Assembly: GCF_007988945.1 (NCBI RefSeq)
Contig: NZ_BJVC01000006.1
Span: forward strand, 62,001 to 126,000
Length of the DNA: 64,000 nucleotides
DNA from: Swaminathania salitolerans
GTDB taxonomy: Bacteria; Pseudomonadota; Alphaproteobacteria; Acetobacterales; Acetobacteraceae
Direction of reading: 5' to 3'
A program made the translations under genes and the position numbers. The notes beneath the pieces were generated by a model. It made no database searches. It saw nothing but the letters and a program-made list of their open reading frames with translations, and was not told where the DNA came from. Positions within the stretch are counted from its first letter, which is position 1; every line of letters begins with the position of its first letter. Below, piece by piece: positions 1 through 7,009 of this stretch.

Positions 1-1
1 C

Positions 2-280
2 TTTGGTCCCCTTCGCTGTACATTAAGGGGACATGTCGAATCCGGAGGAAACCGGCATCTGTCGCTGCATCTCGACGGACTTCGAAAAGCGGCAAGTCTG
101 TGGCTCGCGCAGGCGGAATCGTCTCATGACGATACCCCGGAACAGGCGCAGATCCGCGGCTTTCTGAATGAACATGCAGCAAGTTTTCCGGACCGTCTGG
201 ACCTTGCCCTGCCCGGCAAGCACGATAACATTTCATTGCAAAATCACATATTCGCGATATTATCCGCGCACTCCCGATGA
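2..280 (+). CDS. C-terminal part of an unidentified protein (truncated by window start)
   Basis: An open frame enters from the left edge and runs 92 codons to a TGA at 278-280. The downstream two thirds looks like real protein, with a mix of helical and charged segments (for example TPEQAQIRGFLNEH and FPDRLDLALPGKHD), and it ends before the cioA leader. No family was recognised from this tail. A competing frame starting at base 1 stays open to 129 but is very rich in Arg and Ser, which suggests a shadow. Because no start codon is visible and the fragment is short, only its coding nature is proposed, not a function. Confidence 0.45.
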   Translation, partial: FGPLRCTLRGHVESGGNRHLSLHLDGLRKAASLWLAQAESSHDDTPEQAQIRGFLNEHAASFPDRLDLALPGKHDNISLQNHIFAILSAHSR

Positions 281-365
281 CCCGGGAAGCAAGCAGGTTC
301 TTAACATCTCCACCCTAGAGTGCTGCTGTCTTCCCTACACAGGCCACTGGCCGCGGATCCCTGCA

Positions 366-1775
366 ATGCCTGACATGAGTGCTCTCTTCCTTGCACGATT
401 GCAATTCGCGTTTACCGTCGGATTCCATATCGTCTTCCCCGCTTTTTCCATCGGTCTGGCGGCCTTTCTGGCCGTGCTCGAGGGCCTCTGGCTCAAGACC
501 GAAAAACCCGTCTATCTCGATTTGTTCAAATACTGGCTCCGGGTCTTCTCCGTCGTCTTCGCGATGGGTGTCGTCTCCGGACTGGTGATGTCTTACGAGT
601 TCGGCACGAACTGGTCGCAATTCTCCCAGAAGGCCGGGCCGATCCTCGGTCCGATGCTCGCCTACGAGGTGATGACCGCCTTCTTCCTCGAGGCCGGCTT
701 CCTCGGTGTGATGATGTTCGGCCTCAACCGCGTCGGCAAACGGCTGCATTTCGCGGCAACGTGCATGGTGTCTCTCGGCACCCTCATCTCCATGAGCTGG
801 ATCCTCGCGTCCAATTCCTGGATGCAGACGCCGCGAGGCTACAAGATCGACGCCGCGACCGGACGCTTCCTTCCCGCGGACTGGTGGGCGATCGTCTTCA
901 ATCCGTCCTTCCCCTTCCGCCTCGTGCATATGGCGCTGGCATGCTTTCTCTGCGTGGCCTTCATCGTCGGTGGCGTGGGCGCGTGGCATCTGCTCAAGGC
1001 GCGCCGCCAGCAGCGCAAGCCCACCGAGGCGGTCAAGGTCATGTTCTCCATGGCCATGTGGATGGCCGCCATCGTCGCGCCTCTCCAGATCCTTGCAGGT
1101 GACGCCCATGGCCTGAACACGCTGAAATACCAGCCAGCGAAGATCGCCGCGATGGAAGGCGACTGGGAATCCGAAAGCCGGGCTCCCGAGCTTCTGTTCG
1201 GCATTCCGGACATGAAGAACGAGACCACCCATTACAAGGTGGGTATCCCCCTTCTCGGCTCGCTCATCCTGACCCACAGCATCGACGGCAAGGTCCCCGG
1301 TCTCAAGGACTATCCAAAGGATCAGAGAGCGCCCTCTCCGATCGTCTTCTTCAGCTTCCGTATCATGATCGCCTTCGGTGTCCTGATGGCGGGCACGGGT
1401 CTCTACTCGCTGTTCCTCCGCTGGAGAGGCAAGCTCTACTCCAACGCGCTGCTCCATCGTCTGGCCCTCGTACTCACGCCTGCCGGATTCATCGCGCTGC
1501 TTTGCGGCTGGGTGACGACCGAGGTGGGACGACAGCCTTTCACGATCTACGGTCTCCTCCGTACCGTGGACAGTGTCTCGCCCGTGACGCTGCCGAACAT
1601 GGCGGCCTCCATGACCGCGTTCGTGATCGTCTATTTCATCGTGTTCACGGCCGGTGTCGGCATCCTGATCCGCGATTTCTCCAAGGAACCCAGCTCCCAC
1701 GAGCCGGAACCCCCGCGTGACGAACCGCATCGTGCAGCCGGCATCACGCAAGTCTCCCATCATCCGGCAGAGTGA
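366..1775 (+). CDS. cioA: Cytochrome bd-type (cyanide-insensitive) quinol oxidase subunit I
   Basis: Large heme-bearing subunit of a bd-type terminal oxidase in the cytoplasmic membrane; it oxidises ubiquinol and reduces oxygen to water. The 469-residue protein is strongly hydrophobic with about nine membrane segments. The N-terminal segment holds the conserved axial His (FHIVFP, His21), and the family signature GRQP lies near residues 388-391 in the context TTEVGRQPF. The quinol loop looks short, as in the CIO subgroup that acetic acid bacteria use to respire under acidic conditions; this subgroup call is from memory of the family. Start chosen at ATG 366; ATG 375 (MSALFLARLQ) is equally possible, and neither has a clear Shine-Dalgarno. 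It is followed eight bases later by cioB. Confidence 0.96.
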   Translation: MPDMSALFLARLQFAFTVGFHIVFPAFSIGLAAFLAVLEGLWLKTEKPVYLDLFKYWLRVFSVVFAMGVVSGLVMSYEFGTNWSQFSQKAGPILGPMLAYEVMTAFFLEAGFLGVMMFGLNRVGKRLHFAATCMVSLGTLISMSWILASNSWMQTPRGYKIDAATGRFLPADWWAIVFNPSFPFRLVHMALACFLCVAFIVGGVGAWHLLKARRQQRKPTEAVKVMFSMAMWMAAIVAPLQILAGDAHGLNTLKYQPAKIAAMEGDWESESRAPELLFGIPDMKNETTHYKVGIPLLGSLILTHSIDGKVPGLKDYPKDQRAPSPIVFFSFRIMIAFGVLMAGTGLYSLFLRWRGKLYSNALLHRLALVLTPAGFIALLCGWVTTEVGRQPFTIYGLLRTVDSVSPVTLPNMAASMTAFVIVYFIVFTAGVGILIRDFSKEPSSHEPEPPRDEPHRAAGITQVSHHPAE

Positions 1776-1783
1776 GTCCCATC

Positions 1784-2806
1784 ATGAGTACCGCAGCTTA
1801 CTGGTTGCCCATTGTCTGGGCAGCGCTCGCCGCTGTCGCCATCTTCATCTATGTCTGCCTCGACGGCTTCGATCTGGGCATCGGAATTCTCTTCCTCGGC
1901 GAGCCGAGGAAGGAACACCGCGACGTGATGGTGAACACCATCGCCCCTGTCTGGGACGGTAACGAAACCTGGATGATCTTCGGCGGTGCCACGCTTTACG
2001 GCGTTTTCCCCGTAGCCTACGGCACTATCCTGCCCGCGCTCTATCTTCCCATCATCATGATGCTGCTCGCGCTGATCCTGCGCGGCGTCGCGTTCGAGTT
2101 CCGCGTCAAGGCGTCCGGCATCTTCGGCATGAAGTTCTGGGACGTCTCGTTCTGCCTCGGCTCCCTGGTCGCGGCCATGATGCAGGGGATCATTCTCGGC
2201 GGTCTGATCGAGGGCGTGAAGATCGAGAACAATGCCTTCGTCGGCAGTGCCTGGGACTGGCTTTCGCCCTTCCCGCTCTTCTGCGGTCTCGCCGTGGCGG
2301 TCGGTTATGCACTTCTTGGCGCGACCTGGCTCGTCTGGCGCACCGAGACCGATCTCAAATCCGTCATGCAGCGCCTGTCCATACCGCTCGGTCTGGCCAT
2401 GCTCGCCCTGATCGCGATCGCCTCGCTCTGGACCCCCTATCTCCACGCGACCTACATGCATCGCTGGACGCACTGGCCCGAGATCCTCTGGGTCGCCCCG
2501 GTTCCGGTTGCCGTTCTCGCGCTTGCCGCCGTGTTCTTCGTCTCGCTGCGTCGCCCGGAAACCCGCGTCACGCCGTTCCTTTGCGCGCTCGGCTGGTTCT
2601 TCCTCTGCTTCTCGGGGCTCGGCATCAATATCTGGCCCTATATCGTGCCGCCCACGGTCACGATCTGGTCGGCATCGTCACCGCCCGAGAGCCAGATCTT
2701 CCTTCTGGTCGGCGCCGTCATTCTCCTGCCGATCATCTCCGCCTATACGATCTATTCGTACTGGGTGTTCCGCGGCACGGTCACCGCCGACCAGCACTAT
2801 CACTGA
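1784..2806 (+). CDS. cioB: Cytochrome bd-type quinol oxidase subunit II
   Basis: Second core subunit of the bd/CIO oxidase, needed for heme assembly and stability of subunit I. The 340-residue membrane protein carries the family's N-terminal LDGFDLGIG motif near residue 26 and the WDGNETW motif near residue 58, followed by repeated hydrophobic helices. The ATG at 1784 is preferred; an upstream GTG at 1772 would overlap the cioA stop codon and add four residues. The gene lies directly behind cioA and eight bases of it are followed by a Shine-Dalgarno for the small third gene, so the three form one operon. Confidence 0.96.
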   Translation: MSTAAYWLPIVWAALAAVAIFIYVCLDGFDLGIGILFLGEPRKEHRDVMVNTIAPVWDGNETWMIFGGATLYGVFPVAYGTILPALYLPIIMMLLALILRGVAFEFRVKASGIFGMKFWDVSFCLGSLVAAMMQGIILGGLIEGVKIENNAFVGSAWDWLSPFPLFCGLAVAVGYALLGATWLVWRTETDLKSVMQRLSIPLGLAMLALIAIASLWTPYLHATYMHRWTHWPEILWVAPVPVAVLALAAVFFVSLRRPETRVTPFLCALGWFFLCFSGLGINIWPYIVPPTVTIWSASSPPESQIFLLVGAVILLPIISAYTIYSYWVFRGTVTADQHYH

Positions 2807-2818
2807 GGAGATACGATC

Positions 2819-2941
2819 ATGCCTGCCTCATCCTCCTTTCTGGCACGACTCGGCTGGTTCGTCGGATTATGGGCAGGCGGGGTCGTCGCACTCGGTATCG
2901 TGGCCACCCTCATCAAGATGATCATCTATCATCAGTGGTGA
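2819..2941 (+). CDS. DUF2474-type small membrane protein of the bd oxidase operon
   Basis: A 40-residue protein with one hydrophobic segment at about residues 13-37 (core FVGLWAGGVVALGIV) and a short charged tail ending in YHQW. A GAGGAG Shine-Dalgarno at the cioB stop sits about ten bases before the ATG. Position, size and single helix match the DUF2474 proteins found after cydB/cioB in acetic acid bacteria and other proteobacteria, which by analogy with CydX and CydH probably act as an accessory subunit of the oxidase. The subunit role is inference. Its last 20 bases overlap the 3' end of the convergent HAD phosphatase gene. Confidence 0.85.
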   Translation: MPASSSFLARLGWFVGLWAGGVVALGIVATLIKMIIYHQW

Positions 2942-3539
2942 GGGGGCGCTCCGGCGTATAGGGCCGAACGTCGATCGCTTCCATCCCGGCGGCACGCGCC
3001 GCTTCCAGCCCCTCCGGACTGTCTTCGAAAACGAGACAGGAAGCGGGGGGCACCTCCAGTTTCGACGCGGCGAGAAGATAGAGATCGGGCGCGGGCTTCC
3101 CCCGTCGGACATCCTCGATCGTCACGACCGCATCGAACAGATCCACCAGACCGAGACGCCCGAGCGTCGCCCGAACGATTTCGCCCTGACCGGCAGAAGC
3201 AACCGCCATGGGAGATTTCCCCCGGCAGGCTCGCGCAATCCCGGCAGCAAACCCGTGCTCTTCCAGACGATCGAGATGGGTGCGATAGATCTCCCGACAT
3301 CGTGCCAGCAGACCCTCCCGCATGAGAGCAACGCCGAAAGCCGCCTCATAGGCATCGAAGAGCTTTCCGCTGGAGAGGCCGGTCCGCTGCCCGTACCAGT
3401 CCGGTTCCAGAGGCAGGCCATGTTCCGCAAGCGCCTCGCGAAACGTCAGATAATGGACGGGCAAGGTGTTTGCGAGCGTTCCATCGCAATCGAAAATGAG
3501 GGCGTCATAGCGGTAATCCCGCAGATCGAACGGCTTCAT
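2922..3539 (-). CDS. HAD-superfamily sugar-phosphate phosphatase (YqaB-like)
   Basis: Cytosolic HAD subfamily IA hydrolase of 205 residues. The nucleophile motif reads IFDCDGTLANT (Asp17 and Asp19), followed by a helical cap; the motif II Ser is in ASAGQ, the motif III Lys in RRGKPAPD and the acidic motif in FEDSPEG. Overall closest by eye to E. coli YqaB (fructose-1-phosphate/6-phosphogluconate phosphatase) and beta-phosphoglucomutase; the substrate cannot be decided. The start is set by a GGAGAAGGAGAT ribosome site just before ATG 3539, which excludes a 36-codon upstream extension. It follows gloB on the same strand after 62 bases, and its 3' end overlaps the convergent DUF2474 gene by 20 bp. 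Confidence 0.88.
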   Translation of the reverse strand: MKPFDLRDYRYDALIFDCDGTLANTLPVHYLTFREALAEHGLPLEPDWYGQRTGLSSGKLFDAYEAAFGVALMREGLLARCREIYRTHLDRLEEHGFAAGIARACRGKSPMAVASAGQGEIVRATLGRLGLVDLFDAVVTIEDVRRGKPAPDLYLLAASKLEVPPASCLVFEDSPEGLEAARAAGMEAIDVRPYTPERPLTTDDR

Positions 3540-3601
3540 GGACTGATCTCCTTCTCCGGACCGTTTACCGCATAGCCGATACTGGCGGGAACGATGCGCC
3601 C

Positions 3602-4321
3602 TCAGAACACGTCGCGTGCCTTGCGCAGCGCGGCGAATTGCGCGCAATCGCGCGCTCTCAAAAACGGATTGGTCTGCCGCTCGACCCCGAGCGTCACCGG
3701 TACGGTCGGCTTGCCCTGCGCGCGCAGGCGCTGCACCGATTCCACGCGCTGTCGCAGTGCCGCATCGTTGGGAGCGAGACCGAGGGCAAATGCCCCGTTC
3801 GTCAGCGTATATTCATGACCGCAGAAGATCAGCGTCTCGTCCGGCAGACTGCCGAAACGGGCCAGACTCGCAAAAAGCTCTTCCGCACTCCCCTCCAGAA
3901 GGCGCCCGCATCCCATGCTGAAGAGGGTGTCGCCACAGAAAAGCGCCGGTTTCGAAGGAAAATAGAAGGAGATATGCCCATCGGCATGTCCCGGCGTACC
4001 GATCACCGTGCCGGTCTCGTCACCGAGCGCGATACGATCGCCATCTTCCAGGGCAATATCGAGCCGCGGCAATCGATGCGCCTCGGAGCCTGGCCCCGCA
4101 ATCGCCGCTCCGGATTGCGCGCGCAGAGCCTCCGCTCCTCCGATATGATCGGCATGATGATGGGTCAGCAGGATCAGATCGAGCCTCCCATTGTCCAGAG
4201 CCGCGGCCACGGGCTCCGCCTCGCCCGGATCCACCACCGCGACCATGCCCGTTCGGGTGTCTTTCAGAAGCCACGCATAATTGTCGCGCAGAACGGGAAT
4301 GGATGTAATCTCGAGGCTCAT
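3602..4321 (-). CDS. gloB: Hydroxyacylglutathione hydrolase (glyoxalase II)
   Basis: Metallo-beta-lactamase-fold enzyme that hydrolyses S-lactoylglutathione to D-lactate and glutathione, the second step of methylglyoxal detoxification. The 239-residue protein has the dinuclear metal motif THHHADH (His54, His56, Asp58, His59), GTPGHADGH further on, and a C-terminal helical region containing GCGRLLEG, typical of GloB. The start at ATG 4321 (MSLEITSIPVL) is the usual glyoxalase II N-terminus; a longer frame upstream is low-complexity and unlikely. It diverges from the methyltransferase gene, a pairing common in alphaproteobacteria. The D-lactate product could feed the quinone-linked D-lactate dehydrogenase at 24655-26376. 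Confidence 0.94.
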   Translation of the reverse strand: MSLEITSIPVLRDNYAWLLKDTRTGMVAVVDPGEAEPVAAALDNGRLDLILLTHHHADHIGGAEALRAQSGAAIAGPGSEAHRLPRLDIALEDGDRIALGDETGTVIGTPGHADGHISFYFPSKPALFCGDTLFSMGCGRLLEGSAEELFASLARFGSLPDETLIFCGHEYTLTNGAFALGLAPNDAALRQRVESVQRLRAQGKPTVPVTLGVERQTNPFLRARDCAQFAALRKARDVF

Positions 4322-4532
4322 GCGATACGGCCCTCCCTCTTGCGGTGGTGCGACGGCACTACGCCAACGCGCCATGTGGCTCTCATAACGACAGACATCC
4401 GCGAGATGTTGCGTTTTCCGCCGATGCGGCGAACCGCTCGCGCTTGCGGGATGACACCCCCCCGGTGGCATCGGGTCCGGCGGAGGTGAATGAGGCTGGC
4501 TTAGCGCTGGCACGCGGGTTAGCCTGCATCTC

Positions 4533-5390
4533 ATGCCCAAGCATCCCAGCACGTCGACCACTCCCGATGCAGCCGCATTCTATGCCACCCGCCGTGGCGA
4601 ACAGACGGCTGCGTTGCTCATGGCGCGACTCGCCCCCCTTCTGCCGGACCCGACCGGGTTGCGCGTGCTCGGCCTCGGACATGCCGATCCGCTCATGGCG
4701 CGCTGGCGGAATCTCGAAGCGGCGCGCTGGCGTGCCTCCGCGCATCTCGACACCGCCCTGACCAGAGGAGAAACCGGCCCCCGCCGCCAGAATGCCCCGC
4801 GCCAGCCCTCCCCGCGCCAGTCCCCCCCGCGTCAGACCGCTGCGCCGTCCTGCGTCGTACCGGCCGACTGCCTGCCCTTCCAGGATCTGAGCATCGACCT
4901 CCTGCTCCTCGTTCACGGTCTCGAACTCTCGGACCCCGCGCCCTTGCTGCGCACGATCTGGAAGGTTCTCTCGGATAATGGCCGTCTGATCCTCGTCGTG
5001 CCGAACCGGACCGGGCTCGCTGCCTCGGACGACTCCCTTCCTTTCGGCCACGGGAGTCCTTTCTCCGCCAGCCAGCTCGACCGCGCGCTGGCCGACGCCA
5101 TGTTCCACCCCGAGCGCAAGAGTGCCGCCCTCTCCGCGCCACCGGCGCTTCTGCATCTCAACGAGCGGGCCTGTCGCACGGGAGACAGGATTTTTACCCT
5201 GATGGGCCGCCGTTTCGGCGGAGTCCATCTCGTCATGGCCTGCAAGGATCTCTATTCTGGCGTGCCCACGGAAACGGAGCGCGCAGCCCTGCCGTTTCCC
5301 CGCAGGATCGCCTCCCTGATGCGTCCTCGTGGAACGCTGACAGAACTTGACCCCTCCACCCGGTGTCGTAAAGGTAGCCCATGTCCCTGA
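4533..5390 (+). CDS. Class I SAM-dependent methyltransferase-like protein
   Basis: A 285-residue Rossmann-fold protein of the Methyltransf_11 type, usually found divergent from gloB in alphaproteobacteria; its substrate is not known. Motif I is degenerate (VLGLGHAD, residues 45-52), and the acidic loop and post-motifs are visible as PADCLPFQDLSIDLLLLVHGLE and NGRLILVVPNRTG. Residues 85-104 are an inserted tandem repeat of the five-residue type RQxxP, encoded by four 15-bp units at 4785-4844. The last ten bases overlap the start of psd, so the gene is probably translationally coupled to phospholipid synthesis. Whether it still binds SAM is open given the weak glycine motif. Confidence 0.8.
   Translation: MPKHPSTSTTPDAAAFYATRRGEQTAALLMARLAPLLPDPTGLRVLGLGHADPLMARWRNLEAARWRASAHLDTALTRGETGPRRQNAPRQPSPRQSPPRQTAAPSCVVPADCLPFQDLSIDLLLLVHGLELSDPAPLLRTIWKVLSDNGRLILVVPNRTGLAASDDSLPFGHGSPFSASQLDRALADAMFHPERKSAALSAPPALLHLNERACRTGDRIFTLMGRRFGGVHLVMACKDLYSGVPTETERAALPFPRRIASLMRPRGTLTELDPSTRCRKGSPCP
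4785..4844 (+). repeat. 15-bp tandem repeat, four units, inside the methyltransferase gene
   Basis: Units at 4785, 4800, 4815 and 4830 share the frame CGCCAG...CCCCG and encode RQNAP, RQPSP, RQSPP and RQTAA. The period is exactly 15 bp, in frame with the gene, and the units have diverged mainly in the middle codons. Confidence 0.9.
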
Positions 5391-6058
5391 TTCAATCGAT
5401 CAAGTCCGTTCTGGCACCGCCGCACCGCGCTGCCCTCCCTTTCCTTGCGCTGACGGGCGGGTTGACCGTGCTTGGTCGCGCGACGCCCTGGCGGATGACC
5501 CGCCTCGTGGGGAATCTCGCTCTGGGCGGGTTCGGATTCTGCCTCTATTTCTTCCGCGATCCCAAGCGTTTCCCCCCTGCGCGTACCGATCTGGCCCTGG
5601 CCCCGGCAGATGGACGGGTCGTCTCCGTGGAACTGGCCACGCCGCCTGCGTCGCTCGGCATGGGCAGCGAGCCGGTCTGGCGCGTTGCGACCTTTCTCTC
5701 GGTACTCAACGTTCATATCAACCGCATACCTGCCGCCGGCACGGTGACCAAGATCGCCTATCACGCCGGCCAGTTCCTGAATGCGAGCCTGGACAAGGCC
5801 TCGGATCTCAACGAGCGCAATGAGCTGCGTCTCACCCTCGAGGACGGTCGTCACATGGCCGTCGTCCAGATCGCAGGGCTCATCGCCCGGCGGATCGTCT
5901 GCTATGTCGAGGAAGGCAGCGCCGTCGAGCCGGGAGACCGGTTCGGTCTGATCCGGTTCGGCTCGCGCACCGATCTCTATCTTCCGCCCGGCGTGACGCC
6001 GCTCGTCAGCACCGGACAGACCATGGTCGGTGGCGAAACCGTCATCGCTCACCTCTGA
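5381..6058 (+). CDS. psd: Phosphatidylserine decarboxylase proenzyme
   Basis: Converts phosphatidylserine to phosphatidylethanolamine at the inner membrane. At 225 residues this is the short PSD-A type. The self-cleavage site that creates the pyruvoyl cofactor is visible as RFGSR (Gly194-Ser195), followed by TDLYLPPG. The N-terminus is hydrophobic with membrane-anchor character (residues 15-35 and 44-60), and VHINRIPAAG in the middle is a conserved family motif. The start ATG 5381 lies within the end of the methyltransferase gene, and its 3' end overlaps the preferred frame of pssA, so psd and pssA are a coupled phosphatidylethanolamine module. Confidence 0.95.
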   Translation: MSLIQSIKSVLAPPHRAALPFLALTGGLTVLGRATPWRMTRLVGNLALGGFGFCLYFFRDPKRFPPARTDLALAPADGRVVSVELATPPASLGMGSEPVWRVATFLSVLNVHINRIPAAGTVTKIAYHAGQFLNASLDKASDLNERNELRLTLEDGRHMAVVQIAGLIARRIVCYVEEGSAVEPGDRFGLIRFGSRTDLYLPPGVTPLVSTGQTMVGGETVIAHL

Positions 6059-6944
6059 GACGCGCCTTTCCGTGACGGAACCTCCCCTTTCCACCGCTCT
6101 CGTTCCGCAGCGTCCCCGGCGCAAGCGGCGCCTGCGACGTATCCGCCCGAGACGGGCCAGGGTGCGCGGACCGTCCTTCAACCGGCTGATCCCCAATCTG
6201 CTTACGATGCTGGGGCTTTGCGCCGGGCTGAGCGGCATGCGCTACGGCCTCGAAGGACAGTTCGCCCGTGCGGCAGGCGCCTTGCTGATCGCCGCCTGTA
6301 TCGACGGTCTCGACGGGCGTATCGCACGTCTCCTGCACGGGACATCGCGTTTCGGCGCCGAATTCGACTCTCTTTCCGATTTCGTCTGCTTCGGGGTCGC
6401 CCCCCCTTTCCTGCTGTATCTCTGGACCCTCCAGGCGAGCGGGGGGCGTTTCGCCTTCGTCCCCTGCATCCTGTTCACCGTATGCATGGCGCTGCGTCTT
6501 GCGCGGTTCAATGCCGGTCTCGACGATGAGGAAAAGCCCGCCTATTCGTACAGCTTCTTTACGGGGGTTCCGGCGCCTGCCGGTGCCGGAGTGGTGCTGT
6601 TTCCCATCTTCCTCGGGCTCGAAGCCGAGAAGATGAACTGGCCCCTGCTCGATGGTCTGGCGCGCTCTCCCTTCATGGCGGCGGGGGCGCTCGTTCTCAC
6701 GGCAGCGCTGCTGGTGTCCACGATCCCGGTCTGGTCGTTCAAGAACTTCAAGGTCCCGGCGCGGCTCGTACTCCCGCTCATGCTAGGCACCCTTCTCTAT
6801 GCCGCGATCCTGCTCGCCGATCCCTGGGGGGCGCTTGCTGCGGCCGGTCTCATCTATCTCGTGATGTTGCCCTTCAGCAGACGGAGCTTCCACAGGCTCC
6901 GGGCGGAAGCAGAGGCCATGTCGGAGGACGTTCCGGAAGCCTGA
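6030..6944 (+). CDS. pssA: CDP-diacylglycerol-serine O-phosphatidyltransferase
   Basis: Makes phosphatidylserine from CDP-diacylglycerol and serine; the product is the substrate of the upstream psd enzyme. The CDP-alcohol phosphotransferase motif DGxxAR...G...D...D is intact (Asp95, Gly109, Asp113, Asp117), followed by about seven membrane helices. The first 50 residues are very rich in arginine (around residues 28-47), probably lying on the cytoplasmic membrane face. The start is uncertain: GTG 6030 overlaps psd by 29 bp, while GTG 6072 lies 13 bases after the psd stop and would give a protein shorter by 14 residues. The gene ends 65 bases before the convergent TonB receptor gene. Confidence 0.94.
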   Translation: MAKPSSLTSETRLSVTEPPLSTALVPQRPRRKRRLRRIRPRRARVRGPSFNRLIPNLLTMLGLCAGLSGMRYGLEGQFARAAGALLIAACIDGLDGRIARLLHGTSRFGAEFDSLSDFVCFGVAPPFLLYLWTLQASGGRFAFVPCILFTVCMALRLARFNAGLDDEEKPAYSYSFFTGVPAPAGAGVVLFPIFLGLEAEKMNWPLLDGLARSPFMAAGALVLTAALLVSTIPVWSFKNFKVPARLVLPLMLGTLLYAAILLADPWGALAAAGLIYLVMLPFSRRSFHRLRAEAEAMSEDVPEA

Positions 6945-7009
6945 GCGGGCTCCGGGACGGTTCGGCGAGAGCGAGAGGGAGGCTGTCGGCCTCTCCCCGC
7001 GAGCCTCGC

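Noticed and set aside
315-1763. 482-codon open frame antisense to cioA
   Set aside because: Rich in His, Glu, Asp and Arg with no domain; it mirrors the codon structure of cioA, as expected in GC-rich DNA.
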